From NCBI GenBank assembly GCA_035911135.1, contig JAMHWD010000027.1, positions 62,001-126,000 of the forward strand: a stretch of DNA of 64,000 nt. Direction: 5' to 3'. Positions 37,311 through 45,671 of the stretch are shown piece after piece (positions within the stretch are counted from its first letter, which is position 1; each line of letters opens with the position of its first letter). Source of the stretch: JAMHWD01 sp035911135 (GTDB taxonomy: Bacteria; Pseudomonadota; Alphaproteobacteria; Micavibrionales; Micavibrionaceae). Below the pieces are notes generated by a model. The model saw nothing but the letters and a program-made list of their open reading frames with translations. It had not been told where the DNA came from and ran no database searches. The position numbers and the translations under genes are program-made.

Positions 37311-37736
37311 TTATGACCCCGGTACAAAAATTGTATCAACGCCCGTCTTTCGCGATAACTCATTGAGCTTATGCATCAGATAATTTTTGCCATCGGCAGT
37401 AAAGCCGTCAAATAACAAATCGCCGCCGCCTTGCAAATTTGCGGCATAGTCAAAAATTCCGGTGAGCAATGTAGAGGCCAAACCCTTATGGCGCTCTGCG
37501 GCAGAGACTTCAACAAAATGTAGAAACATTTCCGGCTTGCCGCTATTGGCATACGGGTTCGGTGTCATGCGCGCAATTGCAACAGGTTTGCCATCATTGA
37601 CAATTGCCGCAAGAATATCGTCTTGCGACCATTTTGTTTTTCCAAATTCCGGGAAATTGCGCTCCAGAACTTCCGGCGTTATCTCTGCGGCTATATCAGA
37701 AAATTTGCCTATATAAAGGGAACCGTTATCGGGCAT
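37311..37736 (-). CDS. GNAT-family acetyltransferase
   Basis: From ATG 37736 this is 141 residues: a WSQDDILAAIVNDGKPVAIARMT core, then MFLHFVEVSAAERHKGLASTLLTGIFDYA, the GNAT motif A with the acetyl-CoA loop (R/H-K-G-L-A). The open frame extends to 37862 and would overlap gabD, so I reject the longer start. The substrate is unknown. It is divergent from gabD. Confidence 0.7.
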   Translation of the reverse strand: MPDNGSLYIGKFSDIAAEITPEVLERNFPEFGKTKWSQDDILAAIVNDGKPVAIARMTPNPYANSGKPEMFLHFVEVSAAERHKGLASTLLTGIFDYAANLQGGGDLLFDGFTADGKNYLMHKLNELSRKTGVDTIFVPGS

Positions 37737-37797
37737 ATATCCATTATTCCTATCAGATGTTAATATACGGACAATATTCCAGCATGGCAGGTGAGAA

Positions 37798-39261
37798 ATG
37801 AGCATTTTGGCAAAAAAGATAAAGAATTCAGCACTTTTACAGACGGGATCTTTTATCGACAATCAATGGATTACGGGCGGCAAGACCTTTCCGGTTTACA
37901 ATCCGGCCACGGGGGAGAAGATCGCCGATGTAGCTGATTCCGGTGCTGAAGAAACTAGAAAAGCCATCGCCGCGGCAGAAAGAACATTCGCGAGTTGGAA
38001 AAATATCAGCGCCAAAGACCGTGCAAAAATTTTAAAAAAGTGGTTTGATCTGATGATCGCCAATCAGGAAGATCTGGCGCAGATCATGACGGCGGAGCAG
38101 GGGAAGCCTTTGGCAGAATCGCGCGGCGAGATTGCCTATGCGGCTTCTTTTCTGGAATGGTATGCGGAAGAAGGTAAGCGGGCTTATGGTGATGTCATCC
38201 CCAGCCCTATTGCAAACTCCCGCATTGTTGTGATCCGCCAGCCTGTTGGCGTATGCGCCTCTATCACGCCTTGGAATTTCCCTTCCGCCATGATCACACG
38301 TAAGGTCGGCCCTGCATTGGCGGCAGGCTGCACGATTGTGTGCAAACCTGCGGGCGAAACGCCACTATCAGCTCTTGCTTTGGCGGTTTTGGCGATAGAG
38401 GCAGGGGTTCCGGCAGGCGTATTTAATATCATCACATCATCCCGTTCGAGCGACATCGGCAAGGAGATGTGCGCCAATCCGTCCGTCCGTAAACTGTCTT
38501 TCACCGGGTCAACCGAAGTCGGAAAAATCCTGATGCGCCAGTCGGCGGATACGATCAAGAAATTATCGCTGGAACTCGGCGGCAATGCGCCCTTTATTGT
38601 TTTTGATGATGCCGATCTCGACAAGGCTGTTGAGGCGGCGATTTCCTGCAAATACCGGAATGCCGGACAGACTTGTGTCTGCGCCAACCGCATCTATGTG
38701 CAAGAAGGTGTTTATAAGGCTTTTGCAGAAAAATTTGTAGCCAGAGCTAAAGCATTGAAAGTCGGTAACGGCGCAGATGATGGCATTACGCTTGGTCCGC
38801 TGATCAGTGAAGATGCCATTGAGAAAGTTGAGGCCCATATCAAGGATGCCACATCCAAGGGCGGTGAAATTCTTCTGGGCGGAAAAACGCATGCTCTGGG
38901 CGGGTTGTTCTATGAACCCACCGTTATTGGCGGGGCAACATCAGAAATGGCGGTGGCGCGCGAGGAAACATTCGGGCCAATGGCTCCCTTGTTCTCCTTC
39001 AAGGATGAGGCCGATGTGATCGCACAGGCCAATGATACCAATTATGGGTTAGCGGCATATTTCTTTGCGAAGGACTTGGCCCGCGTATGGCGTGTGGCGG
39101 AATCACTCGAATACGGTATGGTGGCTGTGAATACAGGCATTCTCTCCACCGAAGTTGCGCCATTTGGCGGGATCAAGGAATCGGGGCTTGGCCGCGAGGG
39201 GTCAAAATACGGCCTCGATGAATATCTGGAAATGAAATACATGCTGCTGGCTGGCCTGTAA
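37798..39261 (+). CDS. gabD: succinate-semialdehyde dehydrogenase (NADP type)
   Basis: This is an aldehyde dehydrogenase of 487 residues that oxidises succinate semialdehyde to succinate, linking GABA breakdown to the TCA cycle. ALDH motifs are present: TPWNFPSAMITRK, FTGSTEVGK, LELGGNAPFIVFDDAD with the catalytic Glu, and NAGQTCVCANR with the catalytic Cys. The second Cys two residues on is typical of GabD. The hairpin at its stop codon may be a bidirectional terminator. Confidence 0.9.
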   Translation: MSILAKKIKNSALLQTGSFIDNQWITGGKTFPVYNPATGEKIADVADSGAEETRKAIAAAERTFASWKNISAKDRAKILKKWFDLMIANQEDLAQIMTAEQGKPLAESRGEIAYAASFLEWYAEEGKRAYGDVIPSPIANSRIVVIRQPVGVCASITPWNFPSAMITRKVGPALAAGCTIVCKPAGETPLSALALAVLAIEAGVPAGVFNIITSSRSSDIGKEMCANPSVRKLSFTGSTEVGKILMRQSADTIKKLSLELGGNAPFIVFDDADLDKAVEAAISCKYRNAGQTCVCANRIYVQEGVYKAFAEKFVARAKALKVGNGADDGITLGPLISEDAIEKVEAHIKDATSKGGEILLGGKTHALGGLFYEPTVIGGATSEMAVAREETFGPMAPLFSFKDEADVIAQANDTNYGLAAYFFAKDLARVWRVAESLEYGMVAVNTGILSTEVAPFGGIKESGLGREGSKYGLDEYLEMKYMLLAGL

Positions 39262-39274
39262 TCAAGCCAGCCAG
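39247..39274. terminator. hairpin over the gabD stop, possible bidirectional terminator
   Basis: CTGGCTGGC (39247-39255) and GCCAGCCAG (39266-39274) are exactly complementary. The gabD stop TAA lies in the 10-base loop. The following bases are only moderately T-rich. It separates gabD from the convergent gene at 39286. Confidence 0.5.
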
Positions 39275-39285
39275 ACATTGTTTCT

Positions 39286-39912
39286 TTAATCAGGCATCAT
39301 AGGCATGACTTCTTCCATGGGAATATTGCATCCCATGCTGGGGTCAGGCACTTCAATTACCACAATCGTCGGTGTAAGGCCGGAATCCGCTTCAATTTTA
39401 TTGGCGAATTGCTCGTAATAATATTTGAGCTGCCATTCTTTAACAGAGAGGTTTTCGGGTTTTTGATCCTGAGGGGCGACCTCTAAAAACCAGCCAATAT
39501 TGGCATCATCAAAATCTTGCGTAAAAGTATCTACGAATTGCTGATGGGTTGTTACCGTTCCATTGCCACCAGCATCTAAGTCGTGAGCACTTATGCCGGT
39601 GATCGTGACTAGGCCAATACCATTGTCATTTTCATCGCATGTGCTTACCAGATCAACCAGCGCTGTAAATTCATCGACGGCAAACACTCTGTCTTGTTCC
39701 GTTGCGGCATCGCTTGTGAATGCATGCAGCGTCATGCTTTCACGGAAGGCATCAATTTCTTCCTGCGGCGTTTCCGCCGGCAAGCGAATAAGGGTGTTCA
39801 TCAAATCTTCGGGAGTGCCACGAAAATCAGATGGAGCGGATTCCTGTGCGGTAGCCGCGCTTGCCAAAGTGAGCGCCAGAATACCCGCGCCCAAGGTATG
39901 TGATTTTTTCAT
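39286..39912 (-). CDS. hypothetical secreted protein
   Basis: This is a periplasmic protein of 208 residues with a clear signal peptide (MKKSHTLGAGILALTLASAATAQ). It is acidic, and DENDNGIGLVTITGI...HDLDAGGNGTVTTHQQFVDTF resembles a loose EF-hand-like or Ca-binding segment, by eye only. Two Cys (STCDEND and SMGCNIP) might form a disulfide. AGGGAG precedes the start. The function is unknown. Confidence 0.65.
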   Translation of the reverse strand: MKKSHTLGAGILALTLASAATAQESAPSDFRGTPEDLMNTLIRLPAETPQEEIDAFRESMTLHAFTSDAATEQDRVFAVDEFTALVDLVSTCDENDNGIGLVTITGISAHDLDAGGNGTVTTHQQFVDTFTQDFDDANIGWFLEVAPQDQKPENLSVKEWQLKYYYEQFANKIEADSGLTPTIVVIEVPDPSMGCNIPMEEVMPMMPD

Positions 39913-40071
39913 GAAAATCTCCCTGTATAATTATTATGAATATGTGGTCCTATGTAAATTTCAACTATGGCGGTGTCAATTAAAAAAATTTGCTGCGCTG
40001 CGCATGGATGATAGGCTAGAAATAATGATATATTTATAAAAATCAGGACTTTATCAGGGGAGAAGAACCGC

Positions 40072-41193
40072 ATGATTATCGGCGTGCCGAAGGAAATCAA
40101 GACATTGGAACATCGCGTAGGGCTGGTTCCTTCATCGGTCAAGGAATTTACAAGCCGCGGCCATACGGTTCTGGTTGAGAAAAACGCCGGTTTTGCCATT
40201 AACTTCACGGACGAACATTACAAGAAAGCTGGCGCGGAGATATGCGACAGCGCCGCTGAAATTTTTGCCCGCGCCGATATGATCGTCAAGGTCAAGGAAC
40301 CGCAGCCGCAGGAATGCGCCATGCTGCGTGAAAATCAGATCCTCTTTACCTATTTGCATCTGGCTGCTGACAAGCCGCAGGCCGAGGCCCTGATGAAATC
40401 CGGTTGTATCGCGATTGCCTATGAAACCGTGACAGGACGTGATGGCCGCAGCTTGCCGTTACTCCAGCCCATGAGCGAGATTGCAGGCCGCCTGTCCATT
40501 TCCGTAGGTTCTGACCTGCTGCAAAAGCACAAGGGCGGCACAGGTCGCCTGATTGGCGGCGTTCCCGGCGTTCGCCCGGCAGAGGTTCTGATTATCGGCG
40601 GCGGTGTTTCCGGTTTCCATGCCGCGCAGATGGCCACAGGCCTTGGCGCGAATGTTACTATTCTTGAGCGCGATAACGACAGAATGCGTTTCCTTGATGA
40701 ATATTTCCATGGGCGTGCCAATATTGTTTATTCCAATACCGACACGCTGGAGAAATTCGCCCGTCACTCTGATCTGATTATCGGCGCGGTTCTCATCCCC
40801 GGCGCATCGGCCCCGCGCCTGATCCGCAAGGATATGCTGTCCACCATGATCCCCGGCACTGTTTTTGTCGATATCGCCATTGATCAGGGTGGCTGCGCCG
40901 AAACATCAAAGGCCACGACACATGACAAGCCGACTTATGTTGTCGATAATGTCGTTCATTATTGCGTGGCCAATATGCCGGGCGCTGTGCCGCTGACTTC
41001 TGCGCTGGCGCTTAACCATTCCGTGTTATCCTATGCCTTGAAACTGGCCGGCGAAGGATGGGAGAAGGCCTTGCAGAATGACCCCAATTTCCGCAGCGGT
41101 CTGAATATCTGCAAGGGCAAGATTACACACCGGGCGGTTGCCGATGCACTTAATCTTGATTATGGCGGCATGCCGCAAGCGTTGGCCGCCTGA
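40072..41193 (+). CDS. ald: alanine dehydrogenase
   Basis: Ald interconverts alanine and pyruvate with NAD in the cytoplasm. The 373 residues match the family: MIIGVPKEIKTLEHRVGLVPSSV, the substrate-binding KVKEPQ, PLLQPMSEIAGRLS, and the nucleotide-binding VLIIGGGVSGFHAAQMATGLGANVTI. GGGGAGAAG is a good ribosome site. The neighbouring M29 peptidase could feed amino acids into it. Confidence 0.96.
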   Translation: MIIGVPKEIKTLEHRVGLVPSSVKEFTSRGHTVLVEKNAGFAINFTDEHYKKAGAEICDSAAEIFARADMIVKVKEPQPQECAMLRENQILFTYLHLAADKPQAEALMKSGCIAIAYETVTGRDGRSLPLLQPMSEIAGRLSISVGSDLLQKHKGGTGRLIGGVPGVRPAEVLIIGGGVSGFHAAQMATGLGANVTILERDNDRMRFLDEYFHGRANIVYSNTDTLEKFARHSDLIIGAVLIPGASAPRLIRKDMLSTMIPGTVFVDIAIDQGGCAETSKATTHDKPTYVVDNVVHYCVANMPGAVPLTSALALNHSVLSYALKLAGEGWEKALQNDPNFRSGLNICKGKITHRAVADALNLDYGGMPQALAA

Positions 41194-41195
41194 TA

Positions 41196-41256
41196 TTGAC
41201 ATATTTTATACAGATCTTTATGCTCCCTGAAATCATAAAAAATTCAGGGAGCATAA
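41196..41256 (+). promoter_or_regulatory. promoter plus 14-bp palindrome over the M29 peptidase ribosome site
   Basis: TTGACA at 41196-41201, 17 bases, then TATGCT at 41219-41224 form a good promoter. A perfect inverted repeat of 14 bp (41218-41231 and 41243-41256, core TGCTCCCTGAA/TTCAGGGAGCA) with an 11-base loop overlaps the -10. The right arm contains the AGGGAG ribosome site, 5 bases before the ATG at 41261. As DNA it could be an operator; as RNA from an upstream promoter it could hide the ribosome site. Confidence 0.7.
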
Positions 41257-41260
41257 TATT

Positions 41261-42385
41261 ATGGATCAGGAATCCTACAGCAAGCTGGCTGAGCAATTTG
41301 TCGGGAACACCACTAAGACCGGCGAGGGCGATTATTTGGGAATTGCGCTGCGCGGTGTTTGCCCGGAAGGCCGGGAATTGGCTGAAGCCTGCAAGCTTGA
41401 GGCCGAGCGCTTGGGCGCAAAGGCCCTGATTATCGAGCGCGGCAGCGAATTCGTCAATTCTGTTATGGCCAATGCCACGCCTGAAGGTCTCCTGCAAGCA
41501 GGGGCGGCGGAGCTTGAGCTGGTTAAGCCAATGACGACTTTTATCTCGATTTGTGATGACGATGATCTCCTGCGCATCAAAAGAGAATACGATCAGGGCA
41601 CCTTTTACAAGACTATGCGCCCCGCGCAAAATCAGCGCGTCAATCATGCGCGCTGGCTGGTTGTTGATGCGCCGACACCGGCCTTTGCCAAGGCCAATGG
41701 CATGGATGTCCCAACGGCGGAGGCATACTATAAAAAAGTCTGCCTGCTGGATTACAGCCGTATGGCACAGCAAGTCATTCCGCTACAGGAGCTTATGGAT
41801 AACACGGAGCATGTCCGCATCACCGGGCCGGGCACGGACCTTTCTTTTAGCATTAAGGGCTTAAAATCAGTGCCTTGCGTGGGCGAGCGCAATATCCCGG
41901 ACGGCGAATGCTATACCGCGCCGGAGAAATTCAGCGTTCAGGGCCGCATCCAGTTCGGCCCCTCCAGCTATCAGGGCAGCCGCTTTACAGGTATCACGCT
42001 GGAATACAACAAGGGCTATATCAGCAAGGCTATCGGCGCCACCCCGGAAGAAACCGTTATTCTGAACAAAATTCTTGATACCGACCCGGGCGCGCGGTTT
42101 ACGGGCGAATTTGCCGTAGGTTTCAACCCCTACATTACCCGGCCCATGGGGCGCATCCTGTTCGACGAGAAAATCGGCGGCAGCATTCATATTGCACAAG
42201 GGCAGGCCTATGAAGGAATTGCTGATAATGGCAACCGATCTGCCGTTCACTGGGATATGGTCCACAGCCAGCGCCCAGAGCATGGTGGCGGCCAGCTTTG
42301 GTTTGATGATAAGCTCATCCGCCATGATGGCCGCTTTGTCATACCGGACCTTGATGGCCTCAATCCCGAAAATCTTATGGGCTAG
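41261..42385 (+). CDS. M29-family metallo-aminopeptidase
   Basis: This is a cytoplasmic two-metal aminopeptidase of the thermophilic M29 type (374 residues). Characteristic parts are GTDLSFSIKG, GERNIPDGECYTAP (metal Glu), RFTGEFAVGFNPYITRPMG (second Glu), and SAVHWDMVHS with His and Asp ligands. It probably releases N-terminal residues from peptides. AGGGAG lies 9 bases before the ATG inside a hairpin arm. The gene follows ald. Confidence 0.88.
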   Translation: MDQESYSKLAEQFVGNTTKTGEGDYLGIALRGVCPEGRELAEACKLEAERLGAKALIIERGSEFVNSVMANATPEGLLQAGAAELELVKPMTTFISICDDDDLLRIKREYDQGTFYKTMRPAQNQRVNHARWLVVDAPTPAFAKANGMDVPTAEAYYKKVCLLDYSRMAQQVIPLQELMDNTEHVRITGPGTDLSFSIKGLKSVPCVGERNIPDGECYTAPEKFSVQGRIQFGPSSYQGSRFTGITLEYNKGYISKAIGATPEETVILNKILDTDPGARFTGEFAVGFNPYITRPMGRILFDEKIGGSIHIAQGQAYEGIADNGNRSAVHWDMVHSQRPEHGGGQLWFDDKLIRHDGRFVIPDLDGLNPENLMG

Positions 42386-42452
42386 GGCCTGTTTTATCCA
42401 TTGACAGGGGGTAAAGGCCTTCTGTATAACGGCAACTCGAAACAATGAATGC

Positions 42453-42529
42453 GCGGGTGTAGCTCAGCTGGTTAGAGCGCCGCCCTGTCACGGCGGAGGC
42501 CGCGGGTTCAAGTCCCGTCACTCGCGCCA
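42453..42529 (+). tRNA. tRNA-Asp (anticodon GTC)
   Basis: The acceptor GCGGGTG pairs with CACTCGC (one G-T pair), the anticodon loop CTGTCAC holds GTC, the T loop is TTCAAGT, and CCA is encoded. It lies 103 bases before nuoA. Confidence 0.97.
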
Positions 42530-42632
42530 TTGTTTTTGAAAGCCTTACTTTTCAAGCATTTTACCTGTTTTCTTTACAGCCGCTCAATGTTAAAAAAGAT
42601 AAGGTTTTACGCTTTTCGGATTTTTACACCTC

Positions 42633-43004
42633 ATGGCCCCGCAAGAACTTCTCATTCAATACCTGCCGATCCTGATGTTCATTGTCATTGCCCTTGGCAT
42701 CTCTGCGGCGATGGTTTTAGGCTCATTGCTGGTGGGCAAGCAAAACCCCGATACCGAAAAGCTGTCGGCTTATGAATGCGGCTTTGAGGCTTTTTCAGAT
42801 GCCAGAACAAAATTCGATGTGCGCTTTTATCTGGTTTGCCTGTTATTCATTATCTTTGATCTGGAAATTGCATTTCTTTTTCCCTGGGCGATCTCCCTCG
42901 GAGATATAGGCTTGTTCGGCTTCTTTTCCATGTTGCTGTTTTTAAGCGTCCTGACGGTCGGCTTTATTTATGAATGGAAAAAGGGAGCCCTTGACTGGGA
43001 ATAG
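42633..43004 (+). CDS. nuoA: NADH-quinone oxidoreductase subunit A
   Basis: NuoA is a three-helix membrane subunit near the quinone site of complex I. The 123 residues show PDTEKLSAYECGFEAFSDARTKFDVRFYLVCLLFIIFDLEIAFLFPW, the family hallmark. It is the first gene of the nuo cluster and is followed after 6 bases by nuoB. Confidence 0.97.
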   Translation: MAPQELLIQYLPILMFIVIALGISAAMVLGSLLVGKQNPDTEKLSAYECGFEAFSDARTKFDVRFYLVCLLFIIFDLEIAFLFPWAISLGDIGLFGFFSMLLFLSVLTVGFIYEWKKGALDWE

Positions 43005-43010
43005 GCACTA

Positions 43011-43586
43011 ATGGGTCACGACAGAGAAGTAATCAACGCGCCTGAATATGATTTTACAACGCGCCTGCCGTTACCGCCGGCCAGCCAGCAAGACATCGTG
43101 CCAGCGGCAATTTCCAAGACGCTGAACGAAAAGGGCTTCGTTCTGACACAGGCAGATAAGCTTTTTGACTGGGCGCGTACCGGCTCGCTCTGGCCCATGA
43201 CATTTGGCCTGGCCTGCTGCGCGGTGGAGATGATCCATTCTTACATGTCGCGGTATGATCTTGACCGTTTTGGCATGATTCCGCGCCCCAGCCCGCGTCA
43301 ATCCGATGTGATGATCGTAGCCGGTACCCTGACCAACAAAATGGCCCCGGCCTTGCGTAAGGTCTATGACCAGATGCCCGAGCCACGCTGGGTTATTTCC
43401 ATGGGGTCTTGCGCGAATGGTGGCGGTTATTACCATTACAGCTATTCCGTGGTGCGCGGCTGCGACCGCATTGTTCCGGTTGATATTTATGTACCCGGAT
43501 GCCCACCCACAGCAGAAGCACTGGTCTATGGTCTTTTGCAGCTCCAGAAGAAAATTCAGCGCGAAGATACACGTATAGCGCGGTAA
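43011..43586 (+). CDS. nuoB: NADH-quinone oxidoreductase subunit B
   Basis: NuoB holds cluster N2, the last electron carrier before quinone. The 191 residues include TFGLACCAVEMIH, GTLTNKMAPALRKVYDQMPEPRWVISMGSCANGGGYYHYSYSVVRGCDRIVPVDIYVPGCPPTAEAL. All four cluster Cys (CC, GSC, PGC) are present. The next conserved gene, nuoC, is 940 bases away because of an inserted ORF. Confidence 0.97.
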   Translation: MGHDREVINAPEYDFTTRLPLPPASQQDIVPAAISKTLNEKGFVLTQADKLFDWARTGSLWPMTFGLACCAVEMIHSYMSRYDLDRFGMIPRPSPRQSDVMIVAGTLTNKMAPALRKVYDQMPEPRWVISMGSCANGGGYYHYSYSVVRGCDRIVPVDIYVPGCPPTAEALVYGLLQLQKKIQREDTRIAR

Positions 43587-43596
43587 AACCTTAAAA

Positions 43597-43633
43597 TTAA
43601 CTTTTTGTTAATTATTATCCAGCACACTCTAGT
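43597..43633 (+). promoter_or_regulatory. CtrA-like box over a candidate promoter
   Basis: A full TTAA-N7-TTAA match lies at 43597-43611. The second half overlaps TTGTTA (43605-43610), which with TCTAGT (43628-43633) after 17 bases makes a possible promoter. This is the layout of CtrA-controlled promoters in Alphaproteobacteria. It lies 37 bases before the inserted hypothetical gene. Confidence 0.4.
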
Positions 43634-43669
43634 TCTATAAATATAAAAAATAATAGTAAGGGTGATGTT

Positions 43670-44416
43670 ATGGAATTGACGCTACAAGAGCATATTGATG
43701 CGAATCTGCCAACTTTCAAAGAGGGGCAAGCCGCACAATACCATCCAATTTATTTGCAATCCAAAGACCTTTATGAGGCTCTACAGGAAGATAACGGGCC
43801 GCTATCCGCGACAAGCCTTGCCAATCTTTCTCCTGCTGCACTGGAAGAGCTTAGAACGGCGCTGGACAGCGTTGTCATTCCAAAACTGAGGGGCGATCTG
43901 CAGTACTATTCCGGCAATATTATCGCCAGCAATGATTATCGTGATTCGGCGGCCAATTACGCCAATAGCAACCCTCATCTTCAGGATTCTCTGGCGTTGG
44001 GCATTATCAATGAACGCTTTGCGCATGGGACCGCCACAATCGAGGAAATCAAAGATGCTGTGACCGGAGCAATCGACGATTTCGAGGCCAGCACGCATTC
44101 TGCCATTCAGGCCGCGCTGGAAATCAAGCAGCAGATCCCGGCACTGGCGCAGGAACTCGCCTCAAATGAAGTGGCAGGGCTGGATGCCAATCAGGACAAA
44201 ATCAATGCGCTAGCGCCTGAAGCTCGTGAAGAGCTTCGCCGCCAGACACAGGAATTGTTAGACGCCAACAAGGCGGAAGCCCCTGAAAATGCGCCCAGAA
44301 TTGAGGCTTTTGAACAACTGCTGGATACCAGAGTGGCTCCAATGCCGGCCCCGGCAGCAGAGGTTTCGTCCTCAACAGCGCCCCCGGCATGGAGCGTTGC
44401 GCCGCCTTCTCTTTAA
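43670..44416 (+). CDS. hypothetical protein inserted between nuoB and nuoC
   Basis: This is a soluble, mostly helical protein of 248 residues, rich in Ala, Glu and Gln, with a Pro/Ala/Ser-rich tail (APAAEVSSSTAPPAW). No Cys, no signal peptide and no known motif are visible. AAGGGTGAT precedes the ATG. It has its own candidate promoter, so it may not depend on nuo transcription. A relation to complex I is not supported by sequence. Confidence 0.65.
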   Translation: MELTLQEHIDANLPTFKEGQAAQYHPIYLQSKDLYEALQEDNGPLSATSLANLSPAALEELRTALDSVVIPKLRGDLQYYSGNIIASNDYRDSAANYANSNPHLQDSLALGIINERFAHGTATIEEIKDAVTGAIDDFEASTHSAIQAALEIKQQIPALAQELASNEVAGLDANQDKINALAPEAREELRRQTQELLDANKAEAPENAPRIEAFEQLLDTRVAPMPAPAAEVSSSTAPPAWSVAPPSL

Positions 44417-44463
44417 AAAATATAAATTTTCTTGCTTTCTGGCCTTTGAAAACGGGCGAACTT

Positions 44464-44492
44464 CCTTTAAATTCCCAATAAGAATTTAAAGG
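44464..44492 (+). repeat. 11-bp hairpin before nuoC
   Basis: CCTTTAAATTC (44464-44474) pairs perfectly with GAATTTAAAGG (44482-44492) over a 7-base loop. No T-run follows. It may be an mRNA processing or stability element between the inserted gene and nuoC. Confidence 0.55.
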
Positions 44493-44526
44493 CGTTCAGC
44501 CTGACCGGAAACAAGGAAACCCAGTT

Positions 44527-45162
44527 TTGCCCGATGAGTCATTAAAAGATCTGGCTGAGTATATCGCCGAAAAACTTGAAGATTCCATTCTGTCTTGCGG
44601 CTTCACGAAAAATGAGCTCGTGATCGTGGGAAAGCGGGATAAAATCTCCAAAATTCTGCATTTCCTGCGCGATGACAAGGAATGCCGTTGCCAGATGCTG
44701 ATGGATATTTGCGGCACTGATTACCCGGAGCGCCCGGAACGTTTCGAGATTGTCTATAATCTTCTCTCCCTGAAGCAAAATCACCGCATCCGCGTAAAGA
44801 TATCGACTGATGAAAATACGCCGGTTCAAAGCGTGGTCAGTATTTTTGACTTTGCCGGCTGGGCCGAGCGTGAAATATGGGATATGTACGGCGTGATGTT
44901 TGAAGGTCATCCGGACCTGCGCCGTATCCTGACGGACTATGGATTTGAAGGACATCCCTTACGTAAGGATTTTCCGCTGACCGGCTATGTCGAGCTTCGC
45001 TATGACGAGGCGCTGCGCCGGGTTGTGTATGAACCCGTCAAACTGGCGCAGGATTTTCGCAGCTTTGATAACCTATCACCATGGGAGGGCATGACCGATG
45101 TGCAGCTGCCCGGTGATGAAAAAGCCATGAAACCCGCCCATGGATGGAAAAGTTACAAGTAA
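44527..45162 (+). CDS. nuoC: NADH-quinone oxidoreductase subunit C
   Basis: NuoC is a peripheral-arm subunit. The 211 residues carry FEIVYNLLSLKQNHRIRVK, the family signature WAEREIWDMYGVMFEGHPDLRRILTDYGFEGHPLRKDFPLTGYVE and a C-terminal FRSFDNLSPWEG. The start is TTG at 44527, supported by AAGGAAA 9-10 bases upstream and the lack of a better in-frame ATG. It is not fused to nuoD. Confidence 0.94.
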   Translation: MPDESLKDLAEYIAEKLEDSILSCGFTKNELVIVGKRDKISKILHFLRDDKECRCQMLMDICGTDYPERPERFEIVYNLLSLKQNHRIRVKISTDENTPVQSVVSIFDFAGWAEREIWDMYGVMFEGHPDLRRILTDYGFEGHPLRKDFPLTGYVELRYDEALRRVVYEPVKLAQDFRSFDNLSPWEGMTDVQLPGDEKAMKPAHGWKSYK

Positions 45163-45173
45163 TTGTTATAAGC

Positions 45174-45671
45174 ATGGCAACTCTTCAGGATAAATTCAAA
45201 GCAACGAGCAAAGAGGCTGAGGAAGGAAACCTCGCCAATGCCAGCCCTGTCTGCAAGGAATATTATACGCCAGCCGATCGCTGGGTTGTTGTGAGCGACA
45301 GCAAGACAGATAGCGGCTTTTCATTGCTGGGCATCCTTAAACCCAACCCACAGGATCCATCTGTTCTGGAAGATGCTTTGGTGCAGATTTCAGAAGTAGC
45401 TGAAAATTTAGGTGGCTCCGTTGAGATTTACGGCGAGCCTTATAATATCGGCCCGATATCCGGGGATCCGGGCGCGCGTCAGATTATTCTTGTGCGTCAT
45501 ACGGATGTCTCGGCAACGGTCAATGCTTTATCCGATACCCAATGGAAAAATAATCCATACTCCAATAATCCCCATACGATCATCGAAGATATCCTTAATA
45601 AAAAACGGCTGAATATTTCAGCCCTTAGAACACCAAAAGAAGAGAGCCATGAAAACAGACCCGGCTTATGA
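45174..45671 (+). CDS. hypothetical protein between nuoC and nuoD
   Basis: From ATG 45174 this is 165 residues, soluble, with an alpha/beta pattern: YYTPADRWVVVSDSKTDSGFSLLGILKP and GGSVEIYGEPYNIGPISGDPGARQIILVRH. A single Cys is present. I do not recognise the fold. It overlaps the nuoD start by 23 bases, so it is translated within the nuo transcript. The frame is open back into nuoC (ATG 45144). Neither start has a clear ribosome site. Confidence 0.55.
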   Translation: MATLQDKFKATSKEAEEGNLANASPVCKEYYTPADRWVVVSDSKTDSGFSLLGILKPNPQDPSVLEDALVQISEVAENLGGSVEIYGEPYNIGPISGDPGARQIILVRHTDVSATVNALSDTQWKNNPYSNNPHTIIEDILNKKRLNISALRTPKEESHENRPGL

